DNA of 64,000 nt from Vibrio tetraodonis (GTDB lineage: Bacteria; Pseudomonadota; Gammaproteobacteria; Enterobacterales; Vibrionaceae): NCBI RefSeq assembly GCF_003350295.1, contig NZ_QLYY01000009.1, positions 1 through 64,000 on the forward strand, in the 5' to 3' direction. Below, in pieces: positions 42,691 to 51,334 of this stretch. The notes under the pieces are model-generated. The model did not search any database. It was not told where the DNA came from and saw only the letters and a program-made list of their open reading frames with translations. Positions within the stretch are counted from its first letter, which is position 1; every line of letters begins with the position of its first letter. Made by a program: the position numbers and the translations under genes.

Positions 42691-44463
42691 TTACTCTTTC
42701 ATGCTTTGGTTATGATGTTCAACTAAGGATATAAACTCGCTCGGTGTCAGAGGTTGAGAATACAAGTAACCCTGATAAGCGTCGCATTTTTCTTGGCGCA
42801 ATACTTCGAGCTGCTGCTCATTTTCTACTCCTTCCGCAACTACGCTAATATCTAGGCTATGCCCCATTTGGACTATTGTTTTGAGTAAGATCCGATCCGC
42901 TTCATGTATTGCGCACTCATTAACGAAATACTTATCTATTTTTAGAACATCAACTGGCAAATGTTTTAGGTATTTCAAACACGAGTATTCAACACCAAAA
43001 TCATCCACTGCGATTGATACCCCCAACGCTCTTAATTGATTACATATCTCAGTCACACCTTCAGGATCCTTCATTAATGTCGACTCAGTAATTTCAATCT
43101 GTAGCAGGTGTGAAGGAAGTTGAACCTCTCTAAGAATTTCGCAGATAGCCTTGAAGAGGTCAGCATCATCAAATTGAACAGTGGAGACGTTTACTGAGAC
43201 ACAAACATCAATACCTTCAACATGCCAAGCTTGTACTTGCTCACAAGCTTTGCGCAAGATCCACTGACCCAAAGGTACAATTTGTGCGGTCTTCTCTGCA
43301 ATTGGAATAAACTCTGCGGGCGAAATAGAACCTAATTGAGGGTGCTTCCAACGAATAAGCGCTTCGGCCCCGATGATCTTTGCATCTCCAATCGAGACTT
43401 TAGGCTGATAATACAAAACAAACTGATCACTGAGAAGTGCAGCTCTTATTTCTGTCTCAATCTGATGCTGGCGAATGGTCTCATTCAGCAATTGGTCATC
43501 GAACCAGCACACATAACCAGCGCCTTGCGAAAGCGCTTTGTAAAGAGCAAAGTCCGCATTTTTAATCCAAACCTCAAGGTTGTTAGGCGCATCTTTTGCC
43601 AAAGCAATACCAACACCGAAACCTAGTCGGTGACTGGTGTTTTCCATATTGAATAAGGTTTTTTCATGTCGGCGAAGGACATCAACAGCTTCGACTAATG
43701 TAGGTCTGAGTTCAGTACTCTCAACAACCAAAGCAAACTCATCGCCCCCAAGGCGGTAAAACTTACCATAGCCTCCGATCAAACGGTCGATATGTTGAGC
43801 GAAAGCAACGAGTAACATATCACCATATCGGTATCCAAGACGATCATTTATGTGTTTAAAACCATCTAAACCTATGTGCAGTATTCCAAATCGCTCGGCA
43901 TTATCTTGATTAACCTCTTTGATATCCTCGTAAAATGCCTGCAGGTTAGGCAACTTTGTTAAAAAGTCCGTAATACTTTGGAGTTGATAAATTTGAGCCT
44001 GCTTGCGGGTCTCAATATAAAAATAAGCCATCATAGTCGCAAAAATAGAGATAGCACTCGCTTGGGCCGCTATCTCTATAAATAAGCCAACATCCAGAGA
44101 AGTCAGTTGATATAGATACCCATTAATGATCCCCGCAGCCACAGCAATAGGCCACATAGAACCAGGGAAAAGGACAACATAGCACAGGGGAATGAGAATG
44201 AGTCCACTGCGAATAACACCTACTTCCAGCGGCTCTATCAACCCTCCCACAATAAATAAAGCGACCGCAGAAAAGGCAAATAGATGCTTTATGCGTCGAT
44301 CGGACACCCATAATGCAACAACCATCGCCATTGGCACTAGAAGAAAAACGTTAGTCCATACATGGGGTTGGGTGACTAAACCATATGAGACAACTGCAAC
44401 AGAGCACAAGTAAGCAAGGTCTGCGATCATTGTCATCCATTCTACACCAACATTTTTGCTCAC
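42691..44463 (-). CDS. membrane GGDEF-EAL c-di-GMP enzyme
   Basis: A 590-aa protein. The N-terminal ~150 residues carry about six hydrophobic segments (membrane sensor of MASE-like type). A GGDEF domain (about 165–320, with intact RLGGDEFAL) and an EAL domain (about 335–580) follow. The EAL domain has EALIRW, VNVST, EITESTLM, VAVDDFG and VVAEGVEN. All main catalytic motifs are present, except that the loop after DDFG reads VEYSCL, not TGYSSL, so phosphodiesterase activity is likely but may be altered. Start at GTG 44463; alternative ATG at 44436. Confidence 0.9.
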   Translation of the reverse strand: MSKNVGVEWMTMIADLAYLCSVAVVSYGLVTQPHVWTNVFLLVPMAMVVALWVSDRRIKHLFAFSAVALFIVGGLIEPLEVGVIRSGLILIPLCYVVLFPGSMWPIAVAAGIINGYLYQLTSLDVGLFIEIAAQASAISIFATMMAYFYIETRKQAQIYQLQSITDFLTKLPNLQAFYEDIKEVNQDNAERFGILHIGLDGFKHINDRLGYRYGDMLLVAFAQHIDRLIGGYGKFYRLGGDEFALVVESTELRPTLVEAVDVLRRHEKTLFNMENTSHRLGFGVGIALAKDAPNNLEVWIKNADFALYKALSQGAGYVCWFDDQLLNETIRQHQIETEIRAALLSDQFVLYYQPKVSIGDAKIIGAEALIRWKHPQLGSISPAEFIPIAEKTAQIVPLGQWILRKACEQVQAWHVEGIDVCVSVNVSTVQFDDADLFKAICEILREVQLPSHLLQIEITESTLMKDPEGVTEICNQLRALGVSIAVDDFGVEYSCLKYLKHLPVDVLKIDKYFVNECAIHEADRILLKTIVQMGHSLDISVVAEGVENEQQLEVLRQEKCDAYQGYLYSQPLTPSEFISLVEHHNQSMKE

Positions 44464-44545
44464 CTTACTACCCTACAATTACTCAACAGACGTCATCACA
44501 CTACTTAAACCTAGTCTTTAATTATTCCCTTGACTAATTTGGTAT

Positions 44546-44569
44546 AAAAAAACCTCCTTATTAGGAGGC
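44546..44569 (-). terminator. Rho-independent terminator
   Basis: On the minus strand CCTCCTAATAAGGAGG is followed by TTTTTTTATACC. It lies 28 bases past the end of the coiled-coil protein gene and before the GGDEF-EAL start. Confidence 0.85.
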
Positions 44570-44595
44570 TTTTGTCTCAAACCAAGCGGAATGAT

Positions 44596-45327
44596 TTACA
44601 AACCTAACTCACTTGCTAGTGCCTTAATTTGCTTTAGATCCATTTGATGCACACGAATCATTTGATTAACATGACTTAAACGAGAATTAGCTTCGTCTTG
44701 TTTATCACAGGCATCCGACTTAGCTTCCCATGAGGTTCCCGCTAAATACAAATCACAATCAGCTTTTAATTGCTTCAACTTTGGTTGAAGATCATCACGT
44801 TCTTTTTCCAATGCTTCCAGCTCTTGCTTGACTTTCAGCTCTTGCTGAAATAACTCTCGTGAACGCTCAAACATGGTCGCTTGCATATCCGCTTGTCTAT
44901 TCAACTTGCGATTTTCTTGTGTCGCTTGGGCAATATTTTGTTTTTCCTCGTTGAGTTGCTCTTCTAGAGAAAGGTTCACTTTTTCCAATTCAGCAACCTG
45001 ATCATTTAAGCTTTTTATAGTTTCATCAAAAGTGTGTTTCTTTTCATCTATCGCCTTAGTTAACTTAGCTTGGATCTCAGCATCGACCTGAGTCAACTTG
45101 TCTTCGACTTCGTCAGTTAACTGCTTTTTCTCTTCCACAAGTTCCTGATATTTGGTTTCTAACCCGTGGTATGCCTCTTGCCATTTGGAAGAAGTCAAAG
45201 ATGAGCCTATCAGTCCACCTAGAGCAGCTCCTAGTAAACCAGCAATGATTATGTACAGGTAGCTCCGTTTATCTCTTTCTTCGATAACTACGACATCATC
45301 ATTTTCAACATCAGACTCGTTATTCAC
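44596..45327 (-). CDS. coiled-coil inner-membrane protein
   Basis: A 243-aa protein. An acidic N-terminus precedes one transmembrane helix (about residues 23–43, YLYIIIAGLLGAALGGLIGS). A long coiled coil (about 50–230) follows, with two Cys (about 190 and 207) in LKADCDLYLAG and KSDACDKQD that could form a disulfide if periplasmic. It lies 19 bases downstream of a 52-aa membrane protein gene on the same strand and is followed by a strong terminator. No named family. Confidence 0.7.
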   Translation of the reverse strand: MNNESDVENDDVVVIEERDKRSYLYIIIAGLLGAALGGLIGSSLTSSKWQEAYHGLETKYQELVEEKKQLTDEVEDKLTQVDAEIQAKLTKAIDEKKHTFDETIKSLNDQVAELEKVNLSLEEQLNEEKQNIAQATQENRKLNRQADMQATMFERSRELFQQELKVKQELEALEKERDDLQPKLKQLKADCDLYLAGTSWEAKSDACDKQDEANSRLSHVNQMIRVHQMDLKQIKALASELGL

Positions 45328-45346
45328 TGTTTTTGCTCCTACTGAA

Positions 45347-45505
45347 TTAACGCATTAGTTCGGTCACGACTAAAGCCGAGGTGTAGATTAAAAAGCCTGA
45401 AATCATGGTAATAACGACATATCTTTGCAGTTTTTCATTGGTCCGATATCGAATCAATACAAAGGCCAATGCAGCCAAAAATACGATAGCGATCAATCTC
45501 GTCAT
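45347..45505 (-). CDS. 52-aa small membrane protein
   Basis: A short frame with two hydrophobic segments: MTRLIAIVFLAALAFVLI and YVVITMISGFLIYTSALVV, separated by RYRTNEKLQR. The ATG at 45505 is preceded by AAGGAG with 5-base spacing (AAGGAGAGTGT), one of the best ribosome sites in the window. It is 19 bases before the coiled-coil protein gene and likely co-transcribed with it. The pair has not been recognised as a named system. Confidence 0.7.
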   Translation of the reverse strand: MTRLIAIVFLAALAFVLIRYRTNEKLQRYVVITMISGFLIYTSALVVTELMR

Positions 45506-45746
45506 ACACTCTCCTTAGCCAACCAAACAAATTTTCCTCTTTCTTGCTTTAAGTTATACCATTTTTTGAGGTTCTAAGGTCAGTGCTAAGTCTGTTTTAC
45601 GCGCTTTTGACCTAAATAATCATTTAAAGATATCAACTTTGTCTCAAACTACTGTGCATCAATCAGTTATTTCACATAACACAGCTCACAAATTTGGGTG
45701 GACAGTAAAAATGAGGTATAAATAGTGATCTTATGTCCAAGGTGAA

Positions 45747-46091
45747 ATGATGATGAAACCATTCAAGTTAGATAGCAAAAAGCGTCGCATTCAAAAGAAA
45801 CTATTTCTTGGCGAGTTTGCGATGCTCGGATTTGAAGTAAGCTGTGATACAAAGATACAAGACTTTGATAACTACGATACCTTTGTTGATGAGTTTATTG
45901 ACTATATTGACGCTTTAGACTTAAGTTTTGGCGGAGGTGGCTTAGAGCTTTTTGAAGGCTTTATCTGCCATGCAGAGAGATATAAAAGTGTTAGCAGTGA
46001 GCAACAAGCAAAAGTAATATCTTGGCTTGAAGCTCGACAGGATGTGAAAGCGGTTCGTGTTGGGGAATTAGTAGACGCAAACTACTTTTAG
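45747..46091 (+). CDS. yggL: YggL family ribosome-associated protein
   Basis: A 114-aa protein of the YggL/DUF469 family, reported to bind the large ribosomal subunit. Matches include KKRRIQKKLFLGEFAMLGFEV, FVDEFIDYIDALDLSFGGGGLELFEGFI and ARQDVKAVRVGELVDANY. Three consecutive ATG codons open the frame; AAGGTG lies 2, 5 or 8 bases from them, and the second (45750) is spaced best. Monocistronic with its own hairpin terminator. Confidence 0.92.
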   Translation: MMMKPFKLDSKKRRIQKKLFLGEFAMLGFEVSCDTKIQDFDNYDTFVDEFIDYIDALDLSFGGGGLELFEGFICHAERYKSVSSEQQAKVISWLEARQDVKAVRVGELVDANYF

Positions 46092-46103
46092 CACCAAGCG
46101 CTG

Positions 46104-46126
46104 GTAACGCCACACAGGCGTTACCT
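46104..46126. terminator. hairpin terminator after yggL
   Basis: GGTAACGCC – acaca – GGCGTTACC, perfect 9-bp arms, between the convergent yggL and the small membrane gene at 46134; followed by TATCTTCTTC. Confidence 0.65.
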
Positions 46127-46133
46127 ATCTTCT

Positions 46134-46376
46134 TCACCTTACTTCAAGGCCTAAGTTGTATTGCGCTAGACATCGAGTGACATAACTCACCTTCAAAAAT
46201 GCCGCAATGATAATAGTACTGATATGCGCGGCTACCTGCGCCTCTAAACTGAAGGCATCAGCATATGGATACGCAATGATCACACTCACAACCAGTGCTA
46301 AAAAAGTGATGGTTAAACCGATATTTGAAACAGCCAATAGTGTTTTAAATGTATCGCGAGTTGGTTGATTAAACAT
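46134..46376 (-). CDS. small membrane protein
   Basis: An 80-aa protein with two transmembrane segments (GLTITFLALVVSVIIAYP and HISTIIIAAFLKVSYV). Start at 46376 (MFNQPTRDTFKTL) from GGAG 6 bases upstream. Family not recognised, but the charged N-terminal helix plus two helices is typical of small Vibrio membrane proteins. Confidence 0.6.
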   Translation of the reverse strand: MFNQPTRDTFKTLLAVSNIGLTITFLALVVSVIIAYPYADAFSLEAQVAAHISTIIIAAFLKVSYVTRCLAQYNLGLEVR

Positions 46377-46664
46377 AATGACTCCAGTGCTTACGTTCAT
46401 TTCCTTTATACATAGCATTTCTCTTGCCAACTTTAAGAGTGAATAACTATCAACAGCTTAGATTAAATCACCCCCAAAAAGAGTCATATTGACACATAGG
46501 ATTTATGCGTCAAAATAACACAGGAAAATTCAAAAGACTCTTTCAGACAATATCTTTAATCAAAAAATACATTGAATTGCACAATAAACATGATAAATTT
46601 CACACTTCGATTGTGACCACACTTTCGACTTACTTTTGTTTAGTAATTAAACAATCGTTCCAAT

Positions 46665-46866
46665 GAAGATGGCAGGAGAGTGGTTTTTCGCCAATTTGCA
46701 TACAAATGGCCGAATAACCTACCGAAGAAGTAAATCTTTCAGGTGCTGTGCATGCAGCGTGGACTGTCATTGGAGGAACCTCTGGAGAGAACCGTTTAAT
46801 CGGTCGCCGAAGGAGCAAGCTCACGACAAATTAGTGAGTGAAACTTTCAGGCAAAAGGACAGAGGA
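46665..46866 (+). promoter_or_regulatory. tandem glycine riboswitch
   Basis: Two glycine aptamers in series. The first spans about 46671–46770 (GGCAGGAGAG, then GCCGAATAACC, CGAAGAAGTAAATCTTTCAGG and GGACTG). The second spans about 46779–46866 (CCTCTGGAGAGAACC, GCCGAAGGAGCAAGC, GTGAAACTTTCAGGC and GGACAGAGG). The P1 of aptamer 2 pairs CCTCT with AGAGG. The order matches the V. cholerae VC1422 riboswitch. It is upstream of the AGCS symporter, so glycine should act in cis. Confidence 0.95.
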
Positions 46867-46978
46867 GTGCAAAGAATAACGCAGATAAATTAAACCTTTT
46901 GTCCAAAATCTTGGCTTGAGCCATTGTCTGTGCGCTTTCACTCTTCTCCTTAGTAACATTTATCACTACGGGGAATTC

Positions 46979-48349
46979 ATGAACAATCTTCAATCTTTAC
47001 TTACCACAATAGACAACTTTGTCTGGGGCCCTCCACTATTGATACTGCTTGTCGGTACTGGTGTCTATTTCACGTTTCGTTTAGGACTGCTTCAGTTTAG
47101 ATACCTGCCAAAAGCACTAACCATGCTGTTTAGTAAGCACGACTCAGACAAACAAGGAGATGTATCTAGTTTCGCCGCTTTATGTACCGCTCTTTCTGCC
47201 ACTATAGGTACAGGTAATATCGTTGGCGTTGCTACCGCCATTAAATTAGGTGGTCCAGGTGCTTTATTTTGGATGTGGCTAGCGGCTCTTTTTGGTATGG
47301 CCACCAAATATGCAGAGTGTCTACTTGCGGTTAAATACAGAAAAGTGGATGCTAATGGCCAAATGATCGGCGGGCCTATGTATTACCTTCAAGATGGCGT
47401 TGGCTCTAAACTTCTTGCAACCTTATTTGCTATTTTTGCCTTACTCGTTGCCTGCTTTGGTATCGGAACGTTTCCTCAGGTCAACGCGATTCTCGATGCA
47501 AGCGAAATATCTTTCGGTGTGCCACGTTCATTCGCGGCGATTACGCTGACACTTTTAGTCGCTTTCGTCACCTTAGGTGGCATTAAATCAATCGCTAAAG
47601 TGGCAGGTAAAGTTGTCCCTGCAATGGCAGTATTTTACGTATTAGCATGTGTTGGCGTCATCATAGTAAATGCCGATCAGTTGATCCCTGCCATCCAACT
47701 TGTGCTTGTTTCCGCCTTTAGCTCTAGTGCGGCAACAGGTGGTTTTTTAGGAGCTAGTATCATGCTTGCGATTCAATCAGGCATTGCAAGAGGTGTTTTC
47801 TCCAATGAATCCGGCCTTGGTAGCGCTCCTATGGCAGCCGCTGCAGCTAAAACTGATTCTTGCGTGAAGCAAGGTCTAATCTCAATGACAGGAACCTTCT
47901 TTGACACCATCATAATATGCACCATGACTGGGCTGGCTCTAATTCTGACTGGAGCATGGCAAAGTGATTTCTCAGGCGCAGCAATGACGACTCATGCGTT
48001 TGCTGTCGGACTAGATTCAGCAACACTCGGTCCTATGATTGTTTCCACTGGCCTTATATTTTTTGCCTTCACGACGATTCTAGGTTGGAACTATTATGGT
48101 GAGCGCTGCGTGGTATTTCTGTTAGGAACTAACGCTGTTTTACCTTACAAAATAGTGTTTGTTGCTCTGGTTGCATCAGGAGCCTTTTTGCACCTCGACA
48201 TGATTTGGATACTTGCCGACATTGTTAACGGACTGATGGCAATCCCCAACCTGATTGGCTTACTTGCCCTGCGCAATGTAGTTATCGAAGAGACCAAAAT
48301 TTACTTTAGCCAGTTCAACCGGGCCACAACAAACAAAGCAATCGCTTAA
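46979..48349 (+). CDS. AGCS Na+:alanine/glycine symporter
   Basis: A 456-aa sodium symporter of the alanine-or-glycine:cation symporter (AGCS/DAG) family. It has ~11 transmembrane segments and the family motif GTGNIVGVATAIKLGGPGALFWMW, AKYAECLLAVKYR, and GVFSNESGLGSAPMAAAAAKTD. The start ATG 46979 has GGGG 6–9 bases upstream. Glycine-riboswitch control indicates glycine (or D/L-Ala) transport; direction is not fixed by sequence. Confidence 0.95.
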   Translation: MNNLQSLLTTIDNFVWGPPLLILLVGTGVYFTFRLGLLQFRYLPKALTMLFSKHDSDKQGDVSSFAALCTALSATIGTGNIVGVATAIKLGGPGALFWMWLAALFGMATKYAECLLAVKYRKVDANGQMIGGPMYYLQDGVGSKLLATLFAIFALLVACFGIGTFPQVNAILDASEISFGVPRSFAAITLTLLVAFVTLGGIKSIAKVAGKVVPAMAVFYVLACVGVIIVNADQLIPAIQLVLVSAFSSSAATGGFLGASIMLAIQSGIARGVFSNESGLGSAPMAAAAAKTDSCVKQGLISMTGTFFDTIIICTMTGLALILTGAWQSDFSGAAMTTHAFAVGLDSATLGPMIVSTGLIFFAFTTILGWNYYGERCVVFLLGTNAVLPYKIVFVALVASGAFLHLDMIWILADIVNGLMAIPNLIGLLALRNVVIEETKIYFSQFNRATTNKAIA

Positions 48350-48364
48350 TTTATAATGTGTATA

Positions 48365-48399
48365 CAATGCGAAGCCTAATAACTTCGCATTGTTTATTT
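48365..48399 (+). terminator. Rho-independent terminator after AGCS gene
   Basis: CAATGCGAAG – cctaataa – CTTCGCATTG followed by TTTATTTC, 16 bases past the stop. Confidence 0.8.
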
Positions 48400-48405
48400 C
48401 GCTCT

Positions 48406-49059
48406 TTATTCGCTGACTATGCCAGCCGCTCCTTCCACCAAACATACTCCCTTCTCAAAAAATTCTTGAGTCAATTGGTCTACATTTTCAGGGAATACTG
48501 CCCGTGTCGAGGCTAAGTTTAAAATCACCCTAAAGCCCGCGTCTAACAATTGTTCTATCGATTTTTTTACACAAAAGTCTAACGCTAAACCGCCCACGAT
48601 AACTGTTTCAACTTTGTTAGCTCGCAAATACTCAATTCCACCAGTCGACAAAACATCCGCTTGATCATGATAAAAAGCCCCATAGGGATGGGCGTCAGGG
48701 TCCATCCCCTTATTTATCTGGAAATCATAATCTCGAATCTGTGGCAAACCGGGAAGTAGTTCTGCTCCTAACGTCCCTACGATACAATGCGGATTCCATT
48801 TAATATCAACCTCCGAAAGGCCGACTGGCTCAAGCATATTTTCCGGTTTTTCCGCTTCCCAAGCAGCACCTGATGGGTGCATATCTCTCGACACTAAACA
48901 AAAATCAGCCTTGCTGTGGTTTTCAATTAACTCGCTCACTATCTCAAGAGCACCAGCAACAGGAAGCTCGTTTGGACAAAGCTCACTGAAGCCTTTTTGA
49001 GGATCAACATCAATTGACGCGGTTTTATTTTTTTCTACTTTCACCGTTTGTAAAAACAT
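48406..49059 (-). CDS. pncA: nicotinamidase-type isochorismatase-family enzyme
   Basis: A 217-aa cysteine hydrolase. Catalytic triad elements are Asp in SIDVDPQKGF, the Lys region, and Cys in GGLALDFCVKKS, with the metal-binding HPSGAAW segment. The fold is that of nicotinamidases (nicotinamide to nicotinate). It lies immediately downstream of nrtR and across from pncB, which fits the Preiss–Handler NAD salvage route. Gene name given on context; another amidase of the family cannot be excluded. Confidence 0.85.
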   Translation of the reverse strand: MFLQTVKVEKNKTASIDVDPQKGFSELCPNELPVAGALEIVSELIENHSKADFCLVSRDMHPSGAAWEAEKPENMLEPVGLSEVDIKWNPHCIVGTLGAELLPGLPQIRDYDFQINKGMDPDAHPYGAFYHDQADVLSTGGIEYLRANKVETVIVGGLALDFCVKKSIEQLLDAGFRVILNLASTRAVFPENVDQLTQEFFEKGVCLVEGAAGIVSE

Positions 49060-49077
49060 TACTTACTCCTAGCACCT

Positions 49078-49791
49078 CTAACGCAGGCAAGTTTGAAAAT
49101 ACGTCACCGTATTTTCAGCCAAACTATATACCTGAGCGGGTTTTCCACCTTTTCCTCGATTGGTCGAGGCCATTTTATTTGCACTGACAATAACACCGGT
49201 ATCGATAAGGCGTCGTTTGACTGTCATTCTGTTTACTTCAACACCAAACTTTGCGTAAGCCGCTATGATGTCTGAGACTAAGAATTCTTTATCCAAAGTA
49301 AACAAAGCAACCGAGGTATACTCCACTGCTGCTCTAAGCTTTTTCCAAGCTAATTGAATTAACTCTGCGTGATCAAAAGCCAGTTCCATTTGATTATCTA
49401 AGATGGTATTCAACGGTAACCACTTGAGATGTTCTTGCCCCAAGCCACAATTATCTATTTGTTCAATATTGGCCCTATTAACGAGTGCGTAATGGGCAAT
49501 GGTGACACTCCAACCTTCTGGATCGCGCTTAGGGTTACCGTCAACCATAGGTTCGCTAATGTAATTTGGATATGTGTGAATCTTTTGGCGGCAAATACGT
49601 TTGCGCGCTGCCTCGAAATCTTGATCAGCTTTTTGCCCGCCATTTTGAGACATATCTTGCTCAAAAACAAACCCACCGGGAATAGCCCAAAGACCTGGCT
49701 GTGGACGCTCTGGATTAGCTCTTTTAATCAACAAGGTTTCCAGTCCATGCTCACCTAGTCTGAGACATATCATGTCTATTGTGACAATCAT
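49078..49791 (-). CDS. nrtR: NrtR-type NAD-biosynthesis regulator (Nudix-like)
   Basis: A 237-aa protein: an N-terminal Nudix-fold domain and a C-terminal winged helix (about 155–235, DIIAAYAKFGVEVNRMTVKRRLIDTGVI and NRGKGGKPAQVYSL). The Nudix box GGFVFEQDMS…AARKRICRQK has lost the REUXEEXGU catalytic glutamates, so it is expected to sense ADP-ribose or related dinucleotides, not hydrolyse them. In its operon with pncA and divergent from pncB it matches the NrtR regulators of NAD salvage. Confidence 0.88.
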   Translation of the reverse strand: MIVTIDMICLRLGEHGLETLLIKRANPERPQPGLWAIPGGFVFEQDMSQNGGQKADQDFEAARKRICRQKIHTYPNYISEPMVDGNPKRDPEGWSVTIAHYALVNRANIEQIDNCGLGQEHLKWLPLNTILDNQMELAFDHAELIQLAWKKLRAAVEYTSVALFTLDKEFLVSDIIAAYAKFGVEVNRMTVKRRLIDTGVIVSANKMASTNRGKGGKPAQVYSLAENTVTYFQTCLR

Positions 49792-50039
49792 TATTGATTC
49801 CCAAAGTTCTTAAACTGTCACGTACCTTACCACTGAAATGTTGTGGGTCAATAAGAAAGTAACAAACAGTGACTAACCTCATTAAATAGCATTACTATAT
49901 ATATGAGTTAAATTAGAATGATTACTATGAATTAGATCAAATCTACACAATATAAGTTAGTAACATAATTTGACAAACCATGTACTCTTTGATTAAAGTC
50001 CCCTAAATCAACATAACAGACACATTTAGGATAGGCTTG

Positions 50040-51281
50040 ATGAGCGCTTCACTGTTTAACGATATTATTATCCAAAGTGCATTAGATCTTGACGTATACA
50101 AAATCAATATGATGTTTGCGGCTCGTAAGTACTATCCTAATACTCAAGTTCGTTATGAGCTCATCGTGCGTTCCAAAGAAGATCTGTCTGACCTAAAAAC
50201 AGAAATAGCTCGAGAAATCAATCAACTAGCCAACTACCAATTTGGTGGTCAAGAAATTAGTTACCTCAAGAATCAAGCGACCTATCTCGATGAAGACTTT
50301 TTTCGCTATCTAGGCGACTTTCGATTCAAGCCCATGCAGCAGACGGCAGTAAGCGTCGTTAATGGGCAGCTGCGTGTCTCAATAAGTGGCATTTGGCACG
50401 AAACGATTCTCTACGAAACCCTTGTGATGAGTATTATTTCAGAGGTGCGCAACAAGGCGCGTTGGGGATGTATTCCAGAGCAACAATTTACACTAACTCT
50501 AGAAAAGAAAATTGCTTTCCTAAGAGCTGAATTAGCCAAAAGGCAAATCGCCAATTTTCAGTTTTCCGAGATGGGAAGCCGCCGTCGGTTCAGCTCAAAA
50601 GTGCAATATGAGCTTATCCGTTACCTAAACCAACAAGCCCCAGACTTGATGTCTGGCACCAGTAATTATCACCTCGCCAAACAGTTTGGCATAAAACCAA
50701 TAGGGACAGTCGCTCACGAGTGGTTTATGGCCCATCAACAGTTTGGTAATCCTGAGCTTTCGCAACAAGTTGCTTTAGACACATGGCACCAAGCGTTTAA
50801 TGGCACTCTTGGAATCGCCTTAACCGATACCATAGGCATTGATGCGTTCTTAAAAGACTTCACCTATGAAAGAGCAGCAGCCTATGCGGGAGTTCGCCAT
50901 GATTCTGGCAGCCCATTTGATTGGGGCAATAAAATATTAGCTCACTACCAATCGCTCGGTATCGACCCAAAATCCAAGACTCTGATATTTACCGACGGGT
51001 TGAACTTCGAAAAAGCGTTGGAAATCTGCCAGTACTTTGGTGACAGAGCGAAAATCAGCTTCGGAATTGGTACATTTCTCGCCAATGATATGGGCGATTG
51101 GTCGAATGATAGGAATAGCTATCAACCTCTATCTATGGTGATAAAAATGACAGAGTGCAATGGTTCTTCGGTTGCAAAAATTAGCGATGAGCCAGAAAAA
51201 GCCATGTGTGAAGACCCTATTTTCCTCACTGACTTAAAGCAGCGCTTTGGACTACCACACACACTCGATAAAGCAAGTTAA
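50040..51281 (+). CDS. pncB: nicotinate phosphoribosyltransferase
   Basis: A 413-aa enzyme (E. coli PncB ~400) that makes nicotinate mononucleotide. Motifs include LDVYKINMMFAARKYYPNTQVRYELIVRS, SEMGSRRRFSSKVQYELI, GTVAHEWFMAHQ and VRHDSGSPFDWG. The regulated NAD salvage gene opposite nrtR. ATG 50040 is preferred over the in-frame TTG at 50037. The 250-bp intergenic region should hold the NrtR operator; I see no decisive palindrome. Confidence 0.95.
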   Translation: MSASLFNDIIIQSALDLDVYKINMMFAARKYYPNTQVRYELIVRSKEDLSDLKTEIAREINQLANYQFGGQEISYLKNQATYLDEDFFRYLGDFRFKPMQQTAVSVVNGQLRVSISGIWHETILYETLVMSIISEVRNKARWGCIPEQQFTLTLEKKIAFLRAELAKRQIANFQFSEMGSRRRFSSKVQYELIRYLNQQAPDLMSGTSNYHLAKQFGIKPIGTVAHEWFMAHQQFGNPELSQQVALDTWHQAFNGTLGIALTDTIGIDAFLKDFTYERAAAYAGVRHDSGSPFDWGNKILAHYQSLGIDPKSKTLIFTDGLNFEKALEICQYFGDRAKISFGIGTFLANDMGDWSNDRNSYQPLSMVIKMTECNGSSVAKISDEPEKAMCEDPIFLTDLKQRFGLPHTLDKAS

Positions 51282-51297
51282 GTCAACAAAACACCTT

Positions 51298-51323
51298 TTT
51301 AGCGCCTTAAGTCAGGCGCTAAA
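51298..51323. terminator. convergent terminator hairpin
   Basis: TTTAGCGCC – ttaagtca – GGCGCTAAA (perfect 9-bp arms) between convergent pncB and LysE-family genes. Confidence 0.7.
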
Positions 51324-51334
51324 TCATACTTGGT

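Noticed and set aside
42524..42715. 63-codon plus-strand frame with repeated KHHEASRSI peptide
   Set aside because: The repetition comes from the 10-bp tandem array; no ribosome site and overlap with the end of the GGDEF-EAL gene.
49792..50036. NrtR operator between nrtR and pncB
   Set aside because: Expected from family knowledge, but no convincing palindrome could be picked by eye.
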